DNA from: Flavobacterium sp. LHD-80
GTDB lineage: Bacteria > Bacteroidota > Bacteroidia > Flavobacteriales > Flavobacteriaceae
Assembly (NCBI RefSeq): GCF_030929605.1
Contig: NZ_JAVFVS010000001.1
Location: forward strand, 248,001-312,000
Reading direction: 5' to 3'
Length of the DNA stretch: 64,000 nt
Positions within the stretch are counted from its first letter, which is position 1; each line of letters opens with the position of its first letter. The translations under genes and the position numbers were made by a program. Under the pieces are notes generated by a model. It saw only the letters and a program-made list of their open reading frames with translations. It was not told the origin of the DNA and did no database searches. Of the stretch, positions 45,725 through 52,326 are shown one piece after another.

Positions 45725-45732
45725 TATATTTG
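45725..45732 (+). promoter_or_regulatory. -7 box of the type III glutamine synthetase gene
   Basis: TATATTTG matches TAnnTTTG, 49 bp upstream of the start codon. The 330 bp between the two divergent -7 boxes are AT-rich; no repeat or conserved dyad stands out. Confidence 0.55.
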
Positions 45733-45781
45733 TTCCTCATTTTTTAGTGAAAATTATTACGAATTCTTAAAAATATTATAC

Positions 45782-47971
45782 ATGTCAACATTACGTTTTC
45801 AAGCTTTAAAAGAAGCTTCTACTAGAAAGCCGGTACACTTTGAAGAAATTGATAGAAAATCAAATCTTTTTGGTTCAAATGTGTTTAATGAAAAAGCAAT
45901 GAAGCAGTACCTAACTTCAGATGCTTTAAAAGGAGTGCGAGATGCGATTCAGCATGGAACTAAAATAGAGAGAAAACTGGCAGATTATATTGCCATGGGG
46001 ATGAAAGAATGGGCTTTGGCCAAAGGCGTAACACATTATACACACTGGTTTCAGCCATTAACGGGAACTACTGCAGAAAAACATGATGCATTTTTTGAAA
46101 CTTCGTATGACGGAAGCGATCCTGTAGAGAAATTTGGCGGCGCACAATTGGTACAGCAAGAGCCAGATGCATCTAGTTTTCCAAACGGAGGAATCAGAAA
46201 TACATTTGAAGCAAGAGGTTATACAGCTTGGGATCCTACATCTCCAGCTTTTATATATGGTACAACTTTATGTATCCCTACAGTTTTCATCGCTTATACA
46301 GGAGAAGCTTTAGATAATAAAATACCTTTATTAAGAGCATTATCTGCAATTGATGAAGCGGCTACAGAAGTTTGTAAGTATTTTGACAAAAACGTAAAAA
46401 AGGTAACTGCAACTTTAGGTTGGGAGCAAGAATATTTCTTGATTGATAAAGCTTTAGCAAATTCTCGTCCTGACTTAATGATGACGGGAAGAACATTATT
46501 AGGACATACCTCTGCAAAAGGACAGCAGTTAGACGATCATTATTTTGGTTCTATTCCAACTCGTGCTCTTACTTATATGAGAGATTTGGAGCAGGAATGT
46601 ATGTTATTGGGAATTCCGGTAAAAACGCGTCATAATGAAGTAGCCCCAAACCAATTTGAGTTGGCACCAATTTTTGAAGAAACGAATTTAGCGGTTGATC
46701 ACAACTCTTTATTAATGGATGTGATGCAGAGAGTTGCAGAACGTCATGATTTTAAAGTACTATTTCACGAAAAACCATTTAAAGGTGTAAACGGTTCAGG
46801 AAAACATAACAACTGGTCATTGGCAACAGATACTGGAGTTAATTTATTGAGTCCGAGTAAAACGCCAATGAGCAATTTACAATTTTTGACGTTCTTTATT
46901 AATACGATAAAAGCAGTAAATGATAATGAAACCTTATTAAGAGCTTCTATCGCAACAGCAAGTAATGACCACAGGCTAGGTGCAAACGAAGCACCGCCAG
47001 CAATTATGTCGGTATTTATTGGAGCGCAGTTGACAAAAGTTTTATCTGAATTAGAAAGTGTTACAACCGGAAAACTTTCTCCGGAAGAAAAAACAGATCT
47101 TAAATTAAACGTTGTTGGTAAAATTCCAGACGTATTATTAGATAATACAGACAGAAACAGAACTTCACCATTTGCTTTTACAGGAAATAAATTTGAGTTT
47201 AGAGCTGTTGGTTCAAATTCAAACTGTTCGAATGCAATGACAACTTTGAATGCAATTGTAGCAAAACAGTTGATTGACTTTAAAAATGAAGTAGAGAATT
47301 TGATCGAGTCGAAAGACATGAAAAAAGATGATGCCATTTTTAATGTATTAAGAGAATACATCAAACAATCAAAAAAGATTCTTTTTGAAGGCGACGGTTA
47401 CAGCGAAGCTTGGGAAAAAGAAGCAGCAAAAAGAGGTTTAAGTAATTTTAAAACAACTCCAGAAGCTATTAAAGCCAAAGTTTCGAAACAAGCTTTAGAC
47501 TTATTTGAAAAACTTGGAATTTTTAATCATGTTGAAGCAGAAGCGCGTTATGAGATTGAATTAGAGGAATATACTAAGAAAATCCAGATTGAAGGAAGAG
47601 TTTTAGGTGATATTGCTAGAAACCATGTTATTCCGACTGCAATTCGTTACCAAAATACTTTAATTGAAAATGTAAAAGGTTTAAAAGAAATCTTTGGAAA
47701 AGAATTTGAAAACATTGCAAAAGAGCAAATTACTTTAATTAAAGAAATCTCAGGTCATATTGAAGGAATCAATTCTAAAGTATTGGCAATGACTAATGAA
47801 AGAAAAAAAGCCAATCAATTGACCGATGCTCAAAAAATGGCAGAAGCTTATTGTAATAAAGTAAAACCTTATTTTGAAGATATTCGTTCACATTCTGATA
47901 AATTAGAATTATTAGTTGATGATGAAACTTGGACTTTAACAAAATATAGAGAGTTATTATTCACTAAATAA
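45782..47971 (+). CDS. glnN: Glutamine synthetase, type III
   Basis: This 729-residue protein is full length for type III. It reads STLRFQALKEASTRKPVHFEEIDRKSNLFGSNVFNEKAM at the start, then TPLTGTTAEKHDAFFE-like TGTTAEKHDAF, GWEQEYFLID (metal ligands), VKTRHNEVAPNQFELAPIFEETNLAVDHN, NGSGKHNNWSLAT and ASNDHRLGANEAPPAI. It has a helical C-terminus (DIRSHSDKLELLVDD). Type III enzymes are the main synthetases of Bacteroidota and are often nitrogen-regulated. It is monocistronic. Confidence 0.95.
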   Translation: MSTLRFQALKEASTRKPVHFEEIDRKSNLFGSNVFNEKAMKQYLTSDALKGVRDAIQHGTKIERKLADYIAMGMKEWALAKGVTHYTHWFQPLTGTTAEKHDAFFETSYDGSDPVEKFGGAQLVQQEPDASSFPNGGIRNTFEARGYTAWDPTSPAFIYGTTLCIPTVFIAYTGEALDNKIPLLRALSAIDEAATEVCKYFDKNVKKVTATLGWEQEYFLIDKALANSRPDLMMTGRTLLGHTSAKGQQLDDHYFGSIPTRALTYMRDLEQECMLLGIPVKTRHNEVAPNQFELAPIFEETNLAVDHNSLLMDVMQRVAERHDFKVLFHEKPFKGVNGSGKHNNWSLATDTGVNLLSPSKTPMSNLQFLTFFINTIKAVNDNETLLRASIATASNDHRLGANEAPPAIMSVFIGAQLTKVLSELESVTTGKLSPEEKTDLKLNVVGKIPDVLLDNTDRNRTSPFAFTGNKFEFRAVGSNSNCSNAMTTLNAIVAKQLIDFKNEVENLIESKDMKKDDAIFNVLREYIKQSKKILFEGDGYSEAWEKEAAKRGLSNFKTTPEAIKAKVSKQALDLFEKLGIFNHVEAEARYEIELEEYTKKIQIEGRVLGDIARNHVIPTAIRYQNTLIENVKGLKEIFGKEFENIAKEQITLIKEISGHIEGINSKVLAMTNERKKANQLTDAQKMAEAYCNKVKPYFEDIRSHSDKLELLVDDETWTLTKYRELLFTK

Positions 47972-47992
47972 CATTTTGCAAACATTTAGTTA

Positions 47993-48023
47993 AAGCCTGT
48001 CTCAAAAAGACAGGCTTTTTTTT
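47993..48023 (+). terminator. glnN terminator
   Basis: The stem aaagcctgtct / agacaggcttt with loop caaaa is followed by a T-run, 22 bp past the stop codon. Confidence 0.9.
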
Positions 48024-48136
48024 ATGAATATGTTAAAATAACCCCCTTTATAAGTTTTTTTAACGTCTGTTTAGCCATAAATGTAAAGAAATTATAAGAA
48101 ATAAGTATTTTCTTACTAAGTAAAAAATCAAAAATG

Positions 48137-48166
48137 GCAGTTCATCGAGATAGTTTCACAGTTCAT
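48137..48166 (+). promoter_or_regulatory. LytTR-type direct-repeat operator upstream of the curli operon
   Basis: Two 9-mers, GCAGTTCAT (48137) and ACAGTTCAT (48158), stand in direct repeat with a 21-bp period (12-bp spacer), each followed by CGA. They match the LytTR consensus [TA][AC][CA]GTTN[AG][TG], exactly for the second and at 8 of 9 positions for the first. This is the layout bound by LytTR response regulators such as AgrA or ComE. The site sits about 45 bp upstream of the -33 box and 200 bp before the first gene. Confidence 0.6.
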
Positions 48167-48209
48167 CGAAAACACGTTAAGTTCTTGTAAAATACGTATT
48201 TATACCTGT

Positions 48210-48238
48210 TTTGATTTTCGATAAGTTTCCTAATTTTG
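48210..48238 (+). promoter_or_regulatory. Promoter of the curli operon
   Basis: TTTG (48210-48213), a 17-bp spacer and TAATTTTG (48231-48238) match the Bacteroidota consensus. Transcription would begin near 48245, leaving a 5' leader of about 120 nt. Confidence 0.7.
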
Positions 48239-48256
48239 AAAAAGAAATCAAGAAAT

Positions 48257-48303
48257 AAGCCCAAATTTCTAGTATAGATTTCGTTCGAAAAAGCCCAAAT
48301 TTC
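48257..48303 (+). repeat. 13-bp direct repeat in the curli 5' leader
   Basis: AAGCCCAAATTTC occurs at 48257-48269 and again at 48291-48303, 34 bp apart. Both copies lie in the predicted untranslated leader. They could be binding sites for a regulator or a small RNA; the function is not evident. Confidence 0.6.
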
Positions 48304-48364
48304 GCATCCCCAAATTACAACCTGCATAATAATTTGTATTAATAACCAATTAAATATATTTATT

Positions 48365-48982
48365 ATGAAAAAAGTAATTCTAAGCATCTCCGCGATGCTG
48401 TTTGTAGGTGTTGCCTTGGCACAAAACACTAGTAATGTTGACCAAAGCGGTTTTTTAAATGGAGCATTAGTTGTTCAAGTTGGATCAAATGATTCAGATG
48501 TTCAACAAGATGGTATTTTAAATACTGCAACTGTTCTTCAAATAGGTGTTGATAACTCATCAACTATTGATCAATTAGGTATTGGAAACTCTGCTTCAGT
48601 TACACAAATTGGATGGGGAAATACTTCTGATATTGAACAAGGTCCACTATTAGGAAATAGTGCTACAGTTTTCCAATTTGGAATTGACAATGATGCTGAT
48701 CTAACACAAATCGGATTCTTTAATAGTTCTAGTGCAGTTCAAGTAGGTTGGGGCAACGATGCTAGTGCTTATCAATTTGGATGGGGCAACGTATCTGAAA
48801 CTTATCAAGAAGGATTATTCAATTCAGCTTCAACAATTCAGCTTGGAATTGGAAACTATTCTAGTATTGATCAATACGGAGTTGCTAACTATGCTTTGAC
48901 AGCACAATTAGGATGGGGAAATGTTAGTACTGTTACTCAAGCTGGGTTCTTAAATGGCAGCGTAGTGCTACAGGCAAACTAA
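48365..48982 (+). CDS. Major curlin-like amyloid subunit (CsgA type)
   Basis: This 205-residue protein has a signal peptide (ILSISAMLFVGVALAQ). The rest is a repeat with 11-residue half-units, Q-x-G-x-x-N-x-A/S-x-V/I-x, for example QVGSND, QLGIGN, QIGWGN and QFGIDN. About 16 half-units (eight full 22-residue strand-loop-strand turns) are visible. This is the curlin repeat that folds into a beta-solenoid amyloid fibre outside the cell. Tryptophans recur in the GWGN form. It is the first gene of the operon and has its own downstream hairpin. Confidence 0.88.
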   Translation: MKKVILSISAMLFVGVALAQNTSNVDQSGFLNGALVVQVGSNDSDVQQDGILNTATVLQIGVDNSSTIDQLGIGNSASVTQIGWGNTSDIEQGPLLGNSATVFQFGIDNDADLTQIGFFNSSSAVQVGWGNDASAYQFGWGNVSETYQEGLFNSASTIQLGIGNYSSIDQYGVANYALTAQLGWGNVSTVTQAGFLNGSVVLQAN

Positions 48983-48992
48983 AAAAACCAAG

Positions 48993-49028
48993 AAAAGGAA
49001 GGACTCGATATAATCAGTTCTTCCTTTT
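48993..49028 (+). terminator. Intra-operon terminator/attenuator after the major curlin gene
   Basis: The stem aaaaggaagga / ttcttcctttt with T-run lies in the 64-bp gap between the curlin gene and the second gene. It probably ends most transcripts, giving an excess of major subunit over assembly proteins. Read-through is inferred from gene order. Confidence 0.65.
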
Positions 49029-49046
49029 TTTATTATTTCAAAAATT

Positions 49047-49529
49047 ATGAAAGCTATTGTAATCTTATTTTTTCTTTTTACAGGAATTGTATTCTCACAA
49101 TCAATTGATGGGAATATGAATGATTATGTTATAGCCATGAATGAATCAAACAATCGCAATCAAAATCAGAATACAAACCAATATATTATAAGTCATAATA
49201 TAGTCAAAATCGCTCAAATTGGCAATTACAATCAAGCCAATTTAACTATTATCAGTAATAATGCTAATGTAACTGCACAGCAAACTGGTAACAATAACTA
49301 CATGAATGTCTACAAAAAAGCAGACGAAATAAACCAATCCTATATACAGTCCGGTAATAATAATTATATAAGTGATGTTTCATTTTACTCCCGCGGAGCT
49401 GAACAAATGAAAGTCAATCAAGAAGGCAATAATTTAACGATAGTCAGTACTGGATCAAATTCGATATCCAAAGATATGATCATTAATCAATCTGGAAATT
49501 CTGGTACTATTTACGTATTCAATCGCTAA
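49047..49529 (+). CDS. Minor curlin-like protein (CsgB or second curlin)
   Basis: This 160-residue protein has a signal peptide (ILFFLFTGIVFSQS) and Asn/Gln-rich curlin motifs of irregular spacing: AQIGNYNQANLTIISN, AQQTGNNNYMNVY, QSGNNNYISDV, QEGNNLTIVSTGSNS and NQSGNSGTIYVF. The irregular repeats and short length suit the nucleator (CsgB) role in curli assembly. It ends 4 bp before the CsgE gene. Confidence 0.75.
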   Translation: MKAIVILFFLFTGIVFSQSIDGNMNDYVIAMNESNNRNQNQNTNQYIISHNIVKIAQIGNYNQANLTIISNNANVTAQQTGNNNYMNVYKKADEINQSYIQSGNNNYISDVSFYSRGAEQMKVNQEGNNLTIVSTGSNSISKDMIINQSGNSGTIYVFNR

Positions 49530-49533
49530 GATC

Positions 49534-50271
49534 ATGAAAAAGTATCTGAACATAATTGTTGCAACTTTTTTTATTTTTTTTTCTGAAAATGGATTTTCAC
49601 AAACCGAATACAACAAAGAGGTAAAAGCGAAAATTGAAGTGAAAGAAATTGAAAATTTATTATTTATAACAGGAACTGCAGAAAATTTAAAATCAGAGTT
49701 TAAGAATATTTCATATAAGCTAAGTGTATTCAAGAAAAACAAATCAAATTCGAATAAATCAACAAACGCTCAAGACGGAAGAGTAACATTGGAGCCTATT
49801 CAAAAAGTTGAATTGTCAAAAACGCAAGTCAATTATACCAAACAGGATGAAGTGATTGTAATGTTGCTGATTTATGATGAAGCCAATGCAATAATAGGCA
49901 AAGATCGAATTGTTTTTAATGAAGAAACAGAATCAGATGCAGGAAAATCTGTCCCTGTTGATGGTATCGAAATGGTTGGAATTGTGGCCAATGATACCAA
50001 AACAAAGTTGGGAAATGATTTTTATGATATGTTTTATGCGCAATATTCTAAACTAAAAGTTCATACTACTAAAATTGTCAACGTTCAAGAAGAATTGACT
50101 TTTGGACGCACAACAAAAATTACAATATTAGTAGATAGTGATATTATAGAGGAGTTTATTTCACGTCCTGATGAAGATTTCTTAAAATACATGGCAGAAT
50201 CATCTGCTTCAAAATTATTCAAGTATTTTAAAGATCAGGAAAAGCAAAGTAAGATGATTACTCAATACTAA
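49534..50271 (+). CDS. CsgE with an additional N-terminal beta domain
   Basis: This 245-residue protein is about twice the length of E. coli CsgE. Residues 1-22 form a signal peptide (IIVATFFIFFSENGFSQT). Residues about 23-125 are a beta-rich domain (KAKIEVKEIENLLFITGTAENL... YKLSVFKKN... LEPIQKVELSKTQVNYT) of immunoglobulin-like pattern, reminiscent of CsgH, the curli inhibitor of alphaproteobacteria. Residues about 145-245 are CsgE (VGIVANDTKTKLGNDFYDMFYAQY, TTKIVNVQEELTFGRTTKITILVDSDIIEEF). CsgE caps the CsgG pore. The CsgH-like reading is a hypothesis. Confidence 0.8.
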   Translation: MKKYLNIIVATFFIFFSENGFSQTEYNKEVKAKIEVKEIENLLFITGTAENLKSEFKNISYKLSVFKKNKSNSNKSTNAQDGRVTLEPIQKVELSKTQVNYTKQDEVIVMLLIYDEANAIIGKDRIVFNEETESDAGKSVPVDGIEMVGIVANDTKTKLGNDFYDMFYAQYSKLKVHTTKIVNVQEELTFGRTTKITILVDSDIIEEFISRPDEDFLKYMAESSASKLFKYFKDQEKQSKMITQY

Positions 50272-50346
50272 AATTTGTAATTGAGTATATTTTTTTCGAT
50301 AAAGAGTTTACTATTTAATGTTCAAAATAATAAAAAAAGTATCTAT

Positions 50347-50823
50347 ATGAAAACTATAGCATTACTCGTTTGCTTATTTGGTTTTACTACTATTTCGATA
50401 GCACAAAACCTTGCTTATAAGCCTGCAAACCCAAATTTTGGAGGAGACACTTTCAATTATCCTTGGCTGTTAAGTTCAGCTCAGGCTCAGAATGATTATA
50501 AGGAAGACAACACTTCGGCGTATAAACAGCAGACCGATTTGGAGCGTTTTAAAAGTAATTTGAATAATCAATTACTGAACAGACTTTCAAATTCTTTATT
50601 TGGCAATCAATTCGGATCAACCACTGGAGTCGCAGGAACTGGTACAGGAACAGGCACTGGTACAGGTACAGGAACGGGAACTGGCACAGGTCAGCTTTCT
50701 CCGGGAACTTATGTATTTGGAACTTTATCAATTGATATTTACCATTCCAATTTAGGATTGGTAGTCGATGTACTTGATACAGACACTGGCGAGCAGACAC
50801 AAGTAATTTTGCCAGGTCAATAG
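50347..50823 (+). CDS. csgF: CsgF, curli assembly protein with Thr-Gly repeat
   Basis: The start at MKTIALLVCLFG gives 158 residues; a TTG start 22 codons earlier is rejected. After a signal peptide the CsgF hallmark NLAYKPANPNFGGDTFNYPWLLSSAQAQN appears, the segment that docks at the CsgG pore. Residues about 97-115 are nine Thr-Gly pairs encoded by hexanucleotides, then a beta-rich end (GTYVFGTLSIDIYHSNLGLVVDVLD). CsgF couples secretion to nucleation at the outer surface. Confidence 0.85.
   Translation: MKTIALLVCLFGFTTISIAQNLAYKPANPNFGGDTFNYPWLLSSAQAQNDYKEDNTSAYKQQTDLERFKSNLNNQLLNRLSNSLFGNQFGSTTGVAGTGTGTGTGTGTGTGTGTGQLSPGTYVFGTLSIDIYHSNLGLVVDVLDTDTGEQTQVILPGQ
50635..50691 (+). repeat. Hexanucleotide (ACN GGN) minisatellite in csgF
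   Basis: Nine in-frame ACNGGN units follow one GGA codon and encode (Thr-Gly)9. Third positions vary (T, A, C, G), so the repeat is old or under coding selection rather than freshly slipped. Six-base units keep frame if the number changes, so length but not reading frame could vary. Confidence 0.8.
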
Positions 50824-50876
50824 ATTTGAATTTTAGTGATAGTTAGGTTCATGTATTACTGTAAATAATTAAGATT

Positions 50877-52253
50877 ATGAATAAAAGTCCCCTTTTTCTA
50901 TTTTTATTAATTTGCCTATTCTCAGGATGTGGAGCATATTTTAATCAGCCTGTTGGGGTGCAAAAAGCCGTTTATGGAGAAAATACTCCCGCAACTGCTA
51001 AATTGGTAGAAATGCCAAAACCAAAAGAACAGGTAGTTGTAGGTGTTTATAAATTTAAAGACCAGACTGGACAATATAAGCCTACCGAATTAGGGAGTAC
51101 CTTTAGTACCGCTGTTACACAAGGTGCAACATCAATCTTAATTAAAGCACTTCAGGACTCAAAATGGTTTGTACCTATTGAACGTGAAAACCTTGGTAAC
51201 CTTTTAAATGAGCGAAATATTATTCGTTCAACTCGCCAGGAATATGCATCAAAAACAGAACCCAATGAGGCAGTTTTGACACCGCTTTTATTTGCAGGTG
51301 TTTTGCTTGAAGGTGGAATTATTTCTTATGATACCAATATTATTACCGGAGGTTTTGGTGCAAGATATTTTGGAGCTGGAGGTTCAACACAATACAGACA
51401 AGACCGCGTTACTGTTTATTTAAGATTGGTTTCTACTTCTAACGGAAAAATTTTAAATACAGTTTATGTTTCTAAAACTATTCTATCGCAAAGTGTCGAC
51501 GCAAGTTTATTTAGATATGTTAACTTAAATAGACTTCTAGAAGTTGAAACAGGTTTTACGCGAAACGAACCCATTCAAATGGCCGTTACTGAAGCAATTG
51601 AAAAAGCGGTTGAAGGACTTATCGTAGACGGAATCAAAGATAAACTTTGGACAGTAGACGCACCACAAAAACAAGTTGACGATTTTGTAGCCCAATACGA
51701 TAAAGAAAAAAGCGATGCCGATTTAGCTCAGTTATATAACAGAAATTTAAGCGAAAACAGAAGAGCACGATTTGGAATTGAAGCCGTAGGGGGAACAACC
51801 CTAATGCAAGGTGATTATCCAAACCCGAAACCTATGCCGATGGTAAGAGGTGCATTGAAGTTCTTTTTTTCTCCCATGTTCAACCTTAGTGCGTCATCAA
51901 ACGCTTTTCAGGTAGCAAATAAAAATTATATGGATTACGGTTATCTCTCTTTAGATTTAAATCTGGAATGCATCGTATTGCCCCGGGACGTATTTACTCC
52001 TTATGTATTTGCTGGAACAGGATTCGAATTTGATCATCATCGTGAAAACTTTCACGCAAAAATACAAGCTGGAGCAGGACTTGAATATCTCGTTTCACCA
52101 CATGTTGGAATAAAGCTCTACGGCGAATTTAATGCGGCTTTTAGTGATAATGTCGATCACTTGGTTGCTGGAGTCCGGGATGATTATTTCTATCGATTTG
52201 GTTTAGGAATGACCTATTATTTCCCTAAAAATCTTAATTATAAGAAAAAATAG
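50877..52253 (+). CDS. csgG: CsgG secretion pore fused to a C-terminal beta-barrel-like domain
   Basis: This 458-residue lipoprotein (lipobox FSGC) starts with a normal CsgG domain (about 20-275: QKAVYGENTPATAKLVEMPKPKEQVVVGVYKFKDQTGQYK, DSKWFVPIERENLGNLLNERNIIRSTRQ, ILSQSVDASLFRYVNLNRLLEVETGFTRNEPIQMAVTEAIEKAV). E. coli CsgG is about 277 residues. Here about 170 residues follow (FGIEAVGGTTLMQGDYPNP, MVRGALKFFFSPMFNLSASSNAF, YGYLSLDLNLECIVL, YVFAGTGFEFDHHRE, IQAGAGLEYLVSPHVGIKLYGEFN) in a beta-barrel pattern ending FGLGMTYYF. It forms the outer-membrane channel for curlin; the extra domain is unusual. Confidence 0.85.
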   Translation: MNKSPLFLFLLICLFSGCGAYFNQPVGVQKAVYGENTPATAKLVEMPKPKEQVVVGVYKFKDQTGQYKPTELGSTFSTAVTQGATSILIKALQDSKWFVPIERENLGNLLNERNIIRSTRQEYASKTEPNEAVLTPLLFAGVLLEGGIISYDTNIITGGFGARYFGAGGSTQYRQDRVTVYLRLVSTSNGKILNTVYVSKTILSQSVDASLFRYVNLNRLLEVETGFTRNEPIQMAVTEAIEKAVEGLIVDGIKDKLWTVDAPQKQVDDFVAQYDKEKSDADLAQLYNRNLSENRRARFGIEAVGGTTLMQGDYPNPKPMPMVRGALKFFFSPMFNLSASSNAFQVANKNYMDYGYLSLDLNLECIVLPRDVFTPYVFAGTGFEFDHHRENFHAKIQAGAGLEYLVSPHVGIKLYGEFNAAFSDNVDHLVAGVRDDYFYRFGLGMTYYFPKNLNYKKK

Positions 52254-52326
52254 CAGCCTTTAAATCTTTAATAACTAATGATTAAAGGATTAAGTTCAAT
52301 ATAAGTTTAATAAAATTCAGTCTCAA

